Below are positions 26,791 through 35,936 of a stretch of DNA of 50,144 nt, piece by piece. Source of the DNA: Oscillospiraceae bacterium (lineage in GTDB: Bacteria; Bacillota; Clostridia; Oscillospirales; CAG-272); assembly GCA_015063385.1 (NCBI GenBank), contig SVUG01000011.1, positions 1 to 50,144 of the forward strand. The letters run 5' to 3'. Under the pieces are notes generated by a model that was not told the DNA's origin, did no database searches, and was given only the letters and a program-made list of their open reading frames with translations. Position 1 is the stretch's first letter; every line of letters begins with the position of its first letter. A program made the position numbers and the translations under genes.

Positions 26791-27147
26791 ATGAAAAATA
26801 TAATTAAAATTGCACTTCTTGTGCTGACTCTTTCTCTCCTTGCTTCCTGCGCTCCAAATGAAAACGGCGGTGATAACGGTGGCGGGGGCGGCGGTCAGGC
26901 GTTCACTCTTAAAGCTACGGTAAATGCCGTTGGAGAAAAAATCGAGGTTGACGTAATCGAGGGTGAATACGCATCAGGTATTTACTGGGTTATAGTCTCC
27001 GATGAAACCGAGCTTATCGGTAAAAACGGCAAAAAAATAGCGAAGTACGACATAAAGGTCGGCGATACGCTTGAGATAGTCTATAACGGACAGGTAATGA
27101 TGAGCTATCCGCCACAGATTGTCGCAAGAAAGATAACGGTATTATGA
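26791..27147 (+). CDS. Small lipoprotein, DUF3221/YobA-like
   Basis: The 118-residue protein has a lipoprotein signal ending in LASC, a Gly/Asn-rich linker (NENGGDNGGGGGG) and a compact beta-strand domain. The domain ends in VGDTLEIVYNGQVMMSYPPQI, which resembles the DUF3221 (YobA-like) family, whose function is unknown. It is probably exported and tethered to the membrane. Its stop overlaps the next start (ATGA), so it is translationally coupled to the SDR gene. Confidence 0.75.
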   Translation: MKNIIKIALLVLTLSLLASCAPNENGGDNGGGGGGQAFTLKATVNAVGEKIEVDVIEGEYASGIYWVIVSDETELIGKNGKKIAKYDIKVGDTLEIVYNGQVMMSYPPQIVARKITVL

Positions 27148-27947
27148 AAAAGCAGTTAAACGTGCTGATTACCGGTGCCGCCTCAGGAATCGGTGGCAGC
27201 ATTGCCGATAGGTTTTTGAGTGAGGGGCACAGAGTTTTTTCCTTGGATATTAAAGGAATTCCCAAGAGAGAAAATCTTTCTCACCGTGTGCTTGACGTCA
27301 CTGATTTTAGCGCCGTATCAGCTTATGCCGAGGAGCTTTCAGCGATGGGCGTCAGGCTTGATATTATTATAAGCGCCGCGGGCATACACGCTATGGCATC
27401 ACTCGTCGAGGATGACGTCGAGGCTATGAAGCGCCTCATTAACGTCAATCTTGTCGGCAGTATGCATATCGTTCGCGCTATGCACCGTCTTCTGTCAGGG
27501 GACGGCAGAATAATTATAATCACAAGTGAGGTTGCAGGATTTGACCCTATGCCCTTTAACGGTCTTTATACCGTATCCAAAACAGCGCTTGAGTCTTACG
27601 CGCAGGCTCTGAGACAGGAGCTTGGCCTTATCGGGCAAAAGGTGATTACGATTCGCCCGGGAGCCGTGAAAACCCCTCTTGCAGACGGCTCAATTAAGGC
27701 AACGGCTGACCTTGCAGAGAGGACTGTCCTTTATCAAAGGGGGGCAAAGCGCTTCTCTTCCATAGCAAGCAAATTTATGGGCAAGCCCATCGAGCCTTGG
27801 GTGCTCTCCGCCCTCGTTTACAAGGCGGCTACAAAAAAGCACACAAGGCTTGTTTATAAAAAACATCAGAATAAAGGGCTCGTGCTTCTTAATCTTCTTC
27901 CGTTGAGATTGCAATGTGCAATAATTAAGCTGCTTCTAAACAAATAG
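27144..27947 (+). CDS. Short-chain dehydrogenase/reductase
   Basis: A classical SDR of 267 residues. The Rossmann motif is TGAASGIGGSI, then SAAGIHA (NAG-like), and the catalytic YxxxK in LYTVSKTALESYAQALRQE. The C-terminal 60 residues are basic and hydrophobic (LVLLNLLPLRLQCAIIKLLLNK), which suggests membrane contact, a pattern seen in SDRs that act on lipids or quinols. The substrate is unknown. It overlaps the lipoprotein gene by 4 bp and precedes the GH20 gene by 30 bp. Confidence 0.88.
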   Translation: MKKQLNVLITGAASGIGGSIADRFLSEGHRVFSLDIKGIPKRENLSHRVLDVTDFSAVSAYAEELSAMGVRLDIIISAAGIHAMASLVEDDVEAMKRLINVNLVGSMHIVRAMHRLLSGDGRIIIITSEVAGFDPMPFNGLYTVSKTALESYAQALRQELGLIGQKVITIRPGAVKTPLADGSIKATADLAERTVLYQRGAKRFSSIASKFMGKPIEPWVLSALVYKAATKKHTRLVYKKHQNKGLVLLNLLPLRLQCAIIKLLLNK

Positions 27948-27977
27948 TTTTGCAAAAAAGAAAGGAAATATAGCAAA

Positions 27978-29435
27978 ATGACAACCAAACCTTACATTAT
28001 TCCTTCTCCAAAGTCAATCAATTTTCTTGCCACCGAGAATGCAAGAGCAACCGTTGATGCAACAATTTCAGTATTGTCCGACAAACTTGTTGGCTCAGAC
28101 AAGGCATTTGCCGACATGGCAAAAAAGCTCTATGATGTAGAAATCGGAGTCGGCCGCGGAATTGTAATTAAGGAAAACGCATCTCTTGTCGGAGGCGAAT
28201 ACACCCTCAGGGTTGCAGATAGTGTAATTGTTGAAGCTGGCGACATAGACGGTGCTACATACGCTCTTTCAACGCTTATTCAGATTATGGAGGTGTGCAA
28301 GGGCGGCATTTCAGTGCCTGTGGTTGAAATTTCCGACAAGCCCGACTGTGAATACCGCACGCTGATGGTTGACCTTGCAAGAAAGTGGCACCCATTTAAT
28401 ACGCTTCTTAACTACGTTGATCTTTGCTATCTCTATAAAATAAAATTCCTGCATCTTCACTTCACCGACAGTCCGAGCTACACTCTGCCGAGTGACAAAT
28501 TCCCTAAAATTCCTACGCCCGACAGACACTACACGAAGGCTGAAATTGCCGAGCTTAACGAGTATGCAAGAGTAAAAAATATTGAAATTATCCCTGAGTT
28601 TGACGTTCCCGGACACGCAAGACCTATAGTGACGGCATATCCCGAGCTCTTTGCAAACATTCCCACAGGTGCTGAGGACAGTGAGGACTTTGCGCTCTTC
28701 TTTGCTGATATAAAGCAGAATGTTATCTGCGTCGGCAAGGAGGGCATTATGGATACGCTGAAGACTCTGGCGAAGGAAATCATTGATATGTTCCCCTACT
28801 CCCGCTATCTTCACATTGGCGGTGACGAGGCAAATATTGGTGAGTGGAAGAACTGCCGCACCTGCCAGGAATATATGGCAAAGCACGGAATTGACGGCCC
28901 TCGTCCCCTTTACACACACTTTATTAAGCTTATGACCGACGTCGTGCTTGAGCTTGGCAAGACTCCTATCGTATGGGAGGGCTTCCCCCGTGAGGGCAGC
29001 GAGGAAATTTCGCGCGACGTTATCGTGACTGCATGGGAGTCCTATTACCACCTCGCACCAGAGCTTATTGAGGAGGGCTTCAAGATTACCAATGCGTCCT
29101 GGGAGCCACTCTACACCGTTCCAGCAGGTCACAGAGTCGTAGAGAGCGGCAGATGGTATCCCGACGATATTATGGACTGGAATCTCTACACCTGGAAAAA
29201 CTGGAATCAGAAGACCGCGGCATACGAGAAGCCTATCGTTATCGAGCCTACCGAGCAGGTGCTCGGCGCAACATTCTGCGCCTGGGAAAACGACTACGAC
29301 GGCGAAATTGCAACAGTAAGAGAAAATCTCGCCGCTATGAGTGAGAAGGTCTGGAATATAACCTCCACCGTCACAAAGGAAGAAATGAAGGCATCACTTG
29401 AAAAAATTCTTCCCCTCGCAGAAAAGCTAACTTAA
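27978..29435 (+). CDS. GH20 beta-N-acetylhexosaminidase
   Basis: A 485-residue family 20 glycosidase. It begins with a GH20b-like beta domain (about 1-120). The barrel follows: RTLMVDLARKWHPFNTLLNYV, HLHFTDSPSYTLPSDKFP, EIIPEFDVPGHARPIV, and the catalytic pair Asp283-Glu284 in HIGGDEANIGEW, where the Asp orients the substrate N-acetyl group and Glu is the acid/base. A Trp-rich end (WENDYDGEIATVRENLAAMSEK) closes the site. There is no signal peptide, so it acts inside the cell on imported GlcNAc or GalNAc oligosaccharides, perhaps from mucin or recycled wall. It is last in its operon; a terminator follows. Confidence 0.93.
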   Translation: MTTKPYIIPSPKSINFLATENARATVDATISVLSDKLVGSDKAFADMAKKLYDVEIGVGRGIVIKENASLVGGEYTLRVADSVIVEAGDIDGATYALSTLIQIMEVCKGGISVPVVEISDKPDCEYRTLMVDLARKWHPFNTLLNYVDLCYLYKIKFLHLHFTDSPSYTLPSDKFPKIPTPDRHYTKAEIAELNEYARVKNIEIIPEFDVPGHARPIVTAYPELFANIPTGAEDSEDFALFFADIKQNVICVGKEGIMDTLKTLAKEIIDMFPYSRYLHIGGDEANIGEWKNCRTCQEYMAKHGIDGPRPLYTHFIKLMTDVVLELGKTPIVWEGFPREGSEEISRDVIVTAWESYYHLAPELIEEGFKITNASWEPLYTVPAGHRVVESGRWYPDDIMDWNLYTWKNWNQKTAAYEKPIVIEPTEQVLGATFCAWENDYDGEIATVRENLAAMSEKVWNITSTVTKEEMKASLEKILPLAEKLT

Positions 29436-29442
29436 TAAAGCT

Positions 29443-29470
29443 AAAGCCGCCCGAACATTTGGGCGGCTTT
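29443..29470. terminator. Terminator after the GH20 gene
   Basis: AAAGCCGCCC pairs with GGGCGGCTTT (10 bp, 8-nt loop), followed by a T-run on the plus strand. A convergent gene ends 3 bp further on. Confidence 0.9.
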
Positions 29471-29472
29471 TT

Positions 29473-30339
29473 TTATGTTTCATTATATATTTTCTCTGCG
29501 ATTTCAACGATTTTTCGGACTTCCTCGGGCTTTGCGGTGCGAAGCGGCTTCTTTCTGGGCATTCCCCATACGTCAAAGAGTGTGGGACCTATCCATTCAC
29601 CTGCTTTGCAGTCCTCAAAAATGGCACGGAGCACCGAAAGACAGGCGCGGCGCGGATGCATGAAGATTATCTTCATCGGGTGCTTGATTATTGCAAAAAT
29701 CAGCTTCGGATAATGTGCGGTGATTCCCGTAAATGTAATACCGGGGTGGGCGACTGCTATCTTTCCCTCGTCTGCAAGAGCGAAGAGCGAATAGGTAAGG
29801 TAGCGTTTGGCATTTCCGTAAACGAGGCTCGCCTTTTTGCGAGTGGCAAAGTCAACGTCCCCCTCGTCAATTTTCGAGTAATTATGTGCTATGCTTCCTA
29901 CGGCAATAACCTTGCCTCCGCGCTCCTTTATAGATGGAAGAAGCTTGCGCGCAAGATAGTAGGGCGATATGAAATTTATAGTAAACACGTTGTCGTATCC
30001 GTTATCGAGCGTGCATCTCGGTATACTGTACGCACCCGCGTTGAGTATAAGATAATCTATCGGCATATTGGCAAGGGCGTCTGCCGCAGACTTAACCGAC
30101 GGAATATCGGTCATATCAACCGTTATATGCGTAATTTTCATTCCCGAAAACATACTGCGAAGCTCATCGGCAAGTGCGATGGATTTTTTAAGATTTCTGT
30201 CCAGCAGCACAAGTGATGCTCCAAGCGAGCCAAGATGCATGCACAGCTCGCGTCCGAGTCCACCCGTTGAGCCGCTGATTGCCACCGTTTTGCCCGAAAG
30301 AGACTCGGTGTTTTGCTTTATCCATTTTTTTATGTTCAT
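29473..30339 (-). CDS. Short-chain dehydrogenase/reductase (retinol-dehydrogenase-like)
   Basis: This 288-residue SDR has TGGLG-type coenzyme binding (AISGSTGGLGREL), DMTDIPSVK, LILNAGAYS and a catalytic YxxxK (LVYGNAKRYLTYSLFAL). The arrangement is like retinol dehydrogenase/WW-domain oxidoreductase-type SDRs. It includes HPGITFTGITAHYPK after the active site, where many SDRs have PG..T. The substrate is not predictable. It is single-gene and diverges from the M6 protease gene. Confidence 0.85.
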   Translation of the reverse strand: MNIKKWIKQNTESLSGKTVAISGSTGGLGRELCMHLGSLGASLVLLDRNLKKSIALADELRSMFSGMKITHITVDMTDIPSVKSAADALANMPIDYLILNAGAYSIPRCTLDNGYDNVFTINFISPYYLARKLLPSIKERGGKVIAVGSIAHNYSKIDEGDVDFATRKKASLVYGNAKRYLTYSLFALADEGKIAVAHPGITFTGITAHYPKLIFAIIKHPMKIIFMHPRRACLSVLRAIFEDCKAGEWIGPTLFDVWGMPRKKPLRTAKPEEVRKIVEIAEKIYNET

Positions 30340-30415
30340 TGTGGGCTTACCTTTTGTTTTTTATTCTATTTTATCACAAACGTCATTTTTCTTCAATAGC
30401 ATATTAAAAAAAGCG

Positions 30416-30444
30416 TTGAATATTGGAAATTTTTGTGGTATAAT
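30416..30444 (+). promoter_or_regulatory. Extended -10 promoter of the M6 protease gene
   Basis: TTGAAT, 17 bp and TATAAT preceded by TGG, about 30 bp upstream of the start. Confidence 0.75.
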
Positions 30445-30473
30445 TTAGGTGTATAAGATTTTGGGAGGACGTT

Positions 30474-32444
30474 ATGAAGAAGCTTTTATCTTTATTTTTA
30501 GTTCTTGTTATATCAATTTCAATGCTTGCTTCCTGCTCGGTTGTCGAAGAAATGCTCGGCGCAGAAGAGAGCACTGAAGGCGGCACAGACCGTGACAACG
30601 GATACAAATACACCGATTTCACCGACGAGGAAAAGGAAATTCTCACAGAATCGGTTGGCACGATTATTCCGTTTATCCCCTGTCAGAAATACTATTTTGA
30701 GGGCATTTACGACAAGGCTGATTTTGGTGACGGAGTAAAATATTATACTACGGGAAACACCCGTGCAGATTTTGAGAGCTACAAGGACCTCTATTCTGAT
30801 TACGAATTTATGGGAACCTATACCGACGAGTTCGGCGACACCTGGTACACCTACGAAAACGATAAAGTGACCGTTAATATTTCCTACTACGTCTATTCCG
30901 GTGTCAGCTACATAGACGTTCTCGTATACCAACGAACCAATTCAGGCAATGTCGATGATAACACTGGCGGAAATACCGGAAACGATAACACAGGTGGAAA
31001 CACCGGAAACGACAACACAGGCGGAAACACCGGAAACGATAACACAGGCGGAAACACCGGAAACGATAACGCAGGCGGAAACACCGGAAACGATAACACA
31101 GGTGGAAACACAGGAAACGATAACGCAGGCGGTACTGTCAACGATACAAACGGATACCGTGCAATAGACTTCACCAGAGCACAGAACGTTAAGGACGTCA
31201 CCGACCAAGGATACTATCTTGGAGGCTGTCCCACCACGGGCTCTCCTGCGGTTCTTGTTATTCCCGTAGAATTCAGTGACGTGACTGCACAAAGCAAGGG
31301 ATACACAACCGATACGCTCCTCAAGGCGTGGAGCGGTGACGCCGATGATACCGATTACCACTCGGTTCACGATTATTATTATATTTCAAGCTACGGCGAG
31401 CTCGACTTGGATATCACCGTGCTTGACTTCTGGTTCCGTCCCGAGAAAGCAAGCAGCTACTACGAAAGCGCAACCATCGATTACTACGGTGAGGATACCG
31501 CAATAGGCGACCAAATTATAATGGACGAGGCGCTGAAGTATCTAGACGAAGAAAAGGGCATGGATTTGTCGGAATTCGACTCTGACAACAACGGTATGAT
31601 TGACGCGGTAATACTTATCTCTACTCTTGACGTAGGTGAGGACGATTTCCATTGGGCATACAGATATTGGAACATTTACACTGATGAAGATGAATACTAT
31701 TACGAGTATGACGGAGTAAGTGCAAACGACTATCTCTGGGCATCATATCAGTTCATTCACGAATCATACGACTACTCAGGCGAGACCACGTATTCCGACA
31801 CAAGCGTTATAAATACGTATACCTACATTCACGAGTTCGGTCACGTGCTCGGCGCTGACGATTACTACGACACCTCGTATTCGGGTGATAATTCACCTCT
31901 TGATGGATATGATATCATGGATTCTATGACGGGCGACCACAACGCATATACCAAGTTCAATTACGGCTGGCTCACCGAATCAAGACTCGTCACAACCACA
32001 ACCTCTACGACTCTGACTCTTGAGGCGTTTGAAAAGAATGGCGACACGATAATTATCGCTAATAATTGGAGCGACACGCTCGGCGCATACCAGGAGTATT
32101 ACATAGTAGCTTACTACACAAACAGTGGGCTGAATTCGGGTGATTACGGATATTTTGAACGTGACGGAATAGTTGTTTACCACGTAAACGCAACTCTTAG
32201 CTCTGAGACCAGCGACGGTGAGACCTACTACGACGTAAAGAACAACAACACCGACCCCTCTGACGATTACGGAACAGAGGATAACTTGATTGAGTTTGTC
32301 AAGACCGCAGGCGGAAGCTTCACTTACATAGCAGGGGACACGCTCCCCACCGTAAAGGACGACAACGGTAAAAACCTTGGATACACCTTCACGGTTGACT
32401 CACTTGACGCAGATACCGCAACTATAACATTCACCAAAAAGTAA
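30474..32444 (+). CDS. Secreted M6-like metalloprotease lipoprotein with an Asn/Gly/Thr repeat linker
   Basis: A 656-residue protein with a lipoprotein signal (LASC) and an acidic domain of about 120 residues. Next is a linker of nine-residue repeats (DNTGGNTGN) encoded by 27-bp direct repeats. After the linker comes the immune-inhibitor-A/M6-type peptidase region: VLVIPVEFSD, the zinc-binding HEFGHVLGADDYYD (HEXXH with a third ligand), YDIMDSMTGDHNAYTKFNYGWL (Met-turn region), and a C-terminal beta domain. It likely degrades proteins at the cell surface. Its Asp-rich stretches suggest Ca2+ binding. It is monocistronic, with its own promoter. Confidence 0.88.
   Translation: MKKLLSLFLVLVISISMLASCSVVEEMLGAEESTEGGTDRDNGYKYTDFTDEEKEILTESVGTIIPFIPCQKYYFEGIYDKADFGDGVKYYTTGNTRADFESYKDLYSDYEFMGTYTDEFGDTWYTYENDKVTVNISYYVYSGVSYIDVLVYQRTNSGNVDDNTGGNTGNDNTGGNTGNDNTGGNTGNDNTGGNTGNDNAGGNTGNDNTGGNTGNDNAGGTVNDTNGYRAIDFTRAQNVKDVTDQGYYLGGCPTTGSPAVLVIPVEFSDVTAQSKGYTTDTLLKAWSGDADDTDYHSVHDYYYISSYGELDLDITVLDFWFRPEKASSYYESATIDYYGEDTAIGDQIIMDEALKYLDEEKGMDLSEFDSDNNGMIDAVILISTLDVGEDDFHWAYRYWNIYTDEDEYYYEYDGVSANDYLWASYQFIHESYDYSGETTYSDTSVINTYTYIHEFGHVLGADDYYDTSYSGDNSPLDGYDIMDSMTGDHNAYTKFNYGWLTESRLVTTTTSTTLTLEAFEKNGDTIIIANNWSDTLGAYQEYYIVAYYTNSGLNSGDYGYFERDGIVVYHVNATLSSETSDGETYYDVKNNNTDPSDDYGTEDNLIEFVKTAGGSFTYIAGDTLPTVKDDNGKNLGYTFTVDSLDADTATITFTKK
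30957..31145 (+). repeat. 27-bp tandem repeat array in the protease linker
   Basis: Six full in-frame units and one partial, each encoding DN(T/A)GGNTGN, begin at 30957, 30984, 31011, 31038, 31065, 31092 and 31119. Third-base changes and Thr/Ala variants show the units are not identical. Such arrays change copy number by slippage. Confidence 0.9.
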
Positions 32445-32479
32445 AAAATAATGGCTGGATTTTCCAGCCATTATTTTTT
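32443..32479. terminator. Bidirectional terminator between M6 protease and ZIP genes
   Basis: A 16-bp stem (32443-32458 with 32464-32479, GC core ATGGCTGG) and 5-nt loop, with A-run and T-run flanks, lies between convergent genes. Confidence 0.9.
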
Positions 32480-33257
32480 ATCCAAGCACGATATCCATAA
32501 CGAACATCAGTGCAAATCCAACGAGAAGCGCGTAGGTTGCGCCACGCTCACCGCCGTGTGCGTGGGTTTCGGGTATCATTTCGTCACTTATAATATAAAG
32601 CATCGTTCCGCCCGCGAATGCCAGCGCAAACGGCAGAATCACCGTGGCAACACTTACCGCGAAATATCCTATCAGAGTACCGATAACCTCAACCAGTCCG
32701 GTGAGAAGCGCAATCAGAAGCGTGCGCTTTTTAGAAACGCCTGACGCAAGCATAGGGCCTATAATTACCATACCCTCCGGGATATTTTGGAGTGCAATAC
32801 CCCCCGCTATAACAAGTGCCTGTGCGGTGTTCTCCGAGCCGAAGCCTACGCCTGCCGCAATGCCCTCGGGCAGATTGTGTATTGCTATTGCAAGAACGAA
32901 AAGAAGAATTTTAGATAGATTTTTATTCTCGTGCGACTCTATTTCCGAGCCCGCAAGCCTATGCAAGTGAGGAACGAGCTTGTCAGTCAAGTTAAGGCAT
33001 AGTGCACCTGCAAAAATACCTATTACCGTCACAAAGAGTCCTATCGCCTCACCGTAAGTCTCTTTTCCGTATGCAAAGGACGGCTCAACAAGTCCGAAAA
33101 CCGACGCCGCAAGCATAACTCCTGCTGCAAAGGAGAGAACAATGTCCGAAAACTTGTGAGTCACGTTTTTGAATACGAAGCCAAGCAAAGCGCCGACAGC
33201 CGTCGCTCCGCCAACTCCAAGTGCGGTAAGCAAAACCATATCAAATCCGCCGTTCAT
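32478..33257 (-). CDS. ZIP family divalent metal transporter
   Basis: A 259-residue protein with about eight membrane segments. The conserved metal-binding helices are HNLPEGIAAGVGFGSE and LQNIPEGMVIIGPML, which carry the His/Glu ligands of the ZIP family. A variable loop with HLHRLAGSEIESHENK lies between helices 3 and 4. It probably imports Zn2+ (perhaps Fe2+ or Mn2+); specificity is inferred only from the family. It is 47 bp downstream of galT on the same strand, and the two may be cotranscribed. Confidence 0.92.
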   Translation of the reverse strand: MNGGFDMVLLTALGVGGATAVGALLGFVFKNVTHKFSDIVLSFAAGVMLAASVFGLVEPSFAYGKETYGEAIGLFVTVIGIFAGALCLNLTDKLVPHLHRLAGSEIESHENKNLSKILLFVLAIAIHNLPEGIAAGVGFGSENTAQALVIAGGIALQNIPEGMVIIGPMLASGVSKKRTLLIALLTGLVEVIGTLIGYFAVSVATVILPFALAFAGGTMLYIISDEMIPETHAHGGERGATYALLVGFALMFVMDIVLG

Positions 33258-33304
33258 TTTTCTTTCCTTTCCGTTTTTTGTAAAGTATAGTTGTCTTTTT
33301 TAGA

Positions 33305-34795
33305 TTAAAGTGCGTTTACAAATCTCATAAACGCCGCCTTGCCCTCGTCGTCGCGCTTGAACACTCCGGCGTCGATGAGCACCTTTTCAAATACCTTTCC
33401 AATTTCTGCCTCGAGTATCTCTCTTGCGTTATCAGGCGCAAATTCGGGGTGGGACGAAAGCACCTCGTCTGCCCACTCTGCGTGCGAAGCAATAGAAGGA
33501 ATTTCAGAAATATTTTTGCCCGAAAGCATAGCCGATTCAAGCTCGACAATTTCGTTCGCGAGTCTTGCGGGCAAAACGGCAAGTCCCATAACCTCGATAA
33601 GTCCGATATTTTCTTTCTTTATATGATGAAGCTCGGGTGCGGGGTGGAAAAGACCGAGAGGTCTATCAGCAGTCGTGATATTGTTGCGAAGCACGAGGTC
33701 GAGCTGATACTCCTCTCCCGATTTTCTTGCGATAGGCGTCACGGTTGAGTGCTTCACACCGTCAAGCTCGGCAAAAATGTTTACCGCAGGGTCACTATAA
33801 GCACGCCAAGCCTCGAGCACGTGGTTTGCCGCAAGAGCAAGCTCGGCACGGTCGGCCGAGGAAAGTCTGACGACTGACATAGGCCATTTGACCACACCCG
33901 CACTGACACTCGGGTAATCGCTCATTTTAAACTCGCGCTCAATAGGCGCCGTTTCCATAGCAAACGTGTATTTTCCGCCCTGGAAGTGCTCGTGCGAAAG
34001 AATTGAGCCGCCAACTATAGGCAAATCGGCATTCGAGCCGACAAAATAATGCGGAAGATAATCTACAATATCAAGAAGCTTGCCGAAAACGGCAGCGTCT
34101 ATCTGCATAGGCGTGTGCGATGCGTTAAACGCGATGCAGTGCTCGTTGTAATATCCGTATGGCGAGTACTGAAGCGCCCATTTTTCACCCCCGACGGTAA
34201 TTGGAATCGGGCAAAGATTCTGTCTTGCAGGGTGGGTTGCATGTCCTGCAAAGCCTGCATTCTCAATGCAAAGCTGGCACTTCGGGTAGCTTGCCGACTT
34301 TGCTGCACCTGCCGCGGCTATATCGCGAGGGTCCTTCTCGGGCTTGGAGCGGTTTATGGTTATATCAAGTATGCCGTACTCCGAGTCGTAGGTCCATTTG
34401 AGGTCCTTCTCTATTCTTCCTGCTCTGACGTAATTTACGTCACGGCTGAAGCGATAATAAAAATCTGTAGCAGCCTCGGGGCTCTCCTCGTAAGCCTGCT
34501 CAAAGGCGTGTATAATCTCACGGGGCATAGGAGTCAAAATTCCCATAAGACGAGTATCAAAGAGGTCGCGCGAGCCCTGTGTATCGGGTATAATTCCGCG
34601 CTCGACGGCATACTCCACAAGCGGACAGAGAACCTCGTCAACCGACATACCCGCTGAGCCTGCCGAGCAGTCCTCCCACTCGGAAAGGCCAAGCACCTCC
34701 ATAAGCCTGTTGCGAACGACGTAAACGTCGTCTGCCGTGATAAGATTAGTTCTGACACCGTAATCAATAAGTCTTTGAACTGCCAAGGAAATCAT
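33305..34795 (-). CDS. galT: UDP-glucose-hexose-1-phosphate uridylyltransferase (class II GalT)
   Basis: GalT swaps UMP between UDP-glucose and galactose 1-phosphate in the Leloir pathway, giving UDP-galactose and glucose 1-phosphate. The 496-residue length and the Cys-rich pattern CQLCIENAGFAGHATHPARQN are those of class II GalT of Firmicutes, not the 350-residue class I type. The active-site region is GGSILSHEHFQGGKYTF, where His is the UMP carrier. No galK or galE is seen in the window. It has a good promoter. Confidence 0.93.
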   Translation of the reverse strand: MISLAVQRLIDYGVRTNLITADDVYVVRNRLMEVLGLSEWEDCSAGSAGMSVDEVLCPLVEYAVERGIIPDTQGSRDLFDTRLMGILTPMPREIIHAFEQAYEESPEAATDFYYRFSRDVNYVRAGRIEKDLKWTYDSEYGILDITINRSKPEKDPRDIAAAGAAKSASYPKCQLCIENAGFAGHATHPARQNLCPIPITVGGEKWALQYSPYGYYNEHCIAFNASHTPMQIDAAVFGKLLDIVDYLPHYFVGSNADLPIVGGSILSHEHFQGGKYTFAMETAPIEREFKMSDYPSVSAGVVKWPMSVVRLSSADRAELALAANHVLEAWRAYSDPAVNIFAELDGVKHSTVTPIARKSGEEYQLDLVLRNNITTADRPLGLFHPAPELHHIKKENIGLIEVMGLAVLPARLANEIVELESAMLSGKNISEIPSIASHAEWADEVLSSHPEFAPDNAREILEAEIGKVFEKVLIDAGVFKRDDEGKAAFMRFVNAL

Positions 34796-34828
34796 TTTTA
34801 TCGCCCCTTAAAATAAAATAGTAAATTT

Positions 34829-34857
34829 ATTATATCAAAAAGCATTCAAAAATTCAA
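34829..34857 (-). promoter_or_regulatory. Promoter of galT
   Basis: TTGAAT (34857-34852), 17 bp and TATAAT (34834-34829) on the minus strand. Confidence 0.7.
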
Positions 34858-34886
34858 GGAGTTTTTACATATTTATAAAAGAAAAA

Positions 34887-34910
34887 CCGAGGGGTACAAA
34901 AGCCCCCCGG
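34887..34910 (-). terminator. Terminator of the symporter-glf-GT2 unit
   Basis: CCGGGGGG pairs with CCCCTCGG (8 bp, one G-U), and a TTTTTC run follows on the minus strand. Confidence 0.8.
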
Positions 34911-34921
34911 AATCTTTCTTT

Positions 34922-35932
34922 TTAATTGAATCTTACTATTTTATTTGCAAGCCTATAAATGAACACTGCAAAATTCTGACCAAATCTGCCGGGCAGACAA
35001 ATTAGTGATAACGGTGTACGATAGCGGAAGTGCCTGCCCCATTTTTTATCAAAGGCAATACAGTTTTCCCACATCCTCCACAGTGCCTCGTCACTCTCAC
35101 GCGTCTTGTTCAGTCTGGTATTAAGTATAGAAATTCCAAACATGACGAACAGCTCGTGACGAAGATACTTTTTCAGCATTTTATCCTTAACGTCGTCCAG
35201 GTGAGTGGCGGTAAAGCACTTCTCGTTAACGAGAATCTGATGCGTGTAGCGCTTTTTCATTACACTCTCCTGCACCGATTGGTCAGGTCTGCCTATCCAA
35301 TATCTGTATAGGTCAGAGTCCATATAGTATATCCTCTCCACCCTCGGCAGAATACGATAAACCATAAGGTTGTCCTCATAGAATACGTGCTTTGGCAGGG
35401 GCTCACCGTACTCCTTCATAAGAGAGGTGCGGAACGTTGCGGAGTGAATCGTTATAAGCTGGTGAAGCCTGAAGCGTTTAGTTTCGCGCCAAGTGAATAT
35501 TCTTCCCCTCGGGAGAACGCTTTTATAGCTGATAGAGCGGTCGCCCACACCGTCGGTATGTACGTAGTAATAATTGGTGACCACGAGGTCGACTCCGCCG
35601 TTTTTTTCACATTCCTCGAGTCTGTCAAGGAAGAGAGGAAAATCCTCACTCAGCATATCGTCGGAATCAACGACCTTAAAGTACTTGCCCGTCGCGTGAA
35701 TAACGCCCTGATTGATTCCCTCTCCGTGACCGCCGTTTTCCTGGTGAATGACCTTGACGATGCTAGGATATTTTTCAGCATACAAGTCTGCAATCTCACC
35801 GGTGCGGTCTTTAGAGCCGTCGTCAATAATTATAATCTCGACCCTCTCGCCACCGACGAGCAGGCTATCTATACACTTTTCCATATAATCAGCCGAATTA
35901 TAGCACGGAACGGTTATGGTTAATAATTTCAT
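34922..35932 (-). CDS. Family 2 glycosyltransferase, probably galactofuranosyl or similar
   Basis: From ATG 35932 (MKLLTITVPCYNSADYMEK, 336 residues) this is a GT2 with IIDDGSKDRT, KVVDSDDML (DxD-like) and an ending with hydrophobic residues. The open frame reaches 35977, but those codons lie inside glf and ATG 35932 has AGGTGA upstream. It starts 4 bp after glf ends, so transfer of galactofuranose made by Glf is a fair inference. The acceptor is unknown. Confidence 0.87.
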   Translation of the reverse strand: MKLLTITVPCYNSADYMEKCIDSLLVGGERVEIIIIDDGSKDRTGEIADLYAEKYPSIVKVIHQENGGHGEGINQGVIHATGKYFKVVDSDDMLSEDFPLFLDRLEECEKNGGVDLVVTNYYYVHTDGVGDRSISYKSVLPRGRIFTWRETKRFRLHQLITIHSATFRTSLMKEYGEPLPKHVFYEDNLMVYRILPRVERIYYMDSDLYRYWIGRPDQSVQESVMKKRYTHQILVNEKCFTATHLDDVKDKMLKKYLRHELFVMFGISILNTRLNKTRESDEALWRMWENCIAFDKKWGRHFRYRTPLSLICLPGRFGQNFAVFIYRLANKIVRFN

Positions 35933-35936
35933 AAAA

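Noticed and set aside
30957-31145. Possible CRISPR array
   Set aside because: Units are contiguous 27-bp in-frame repeats without spacers and encode a linker; no cas genes are present.
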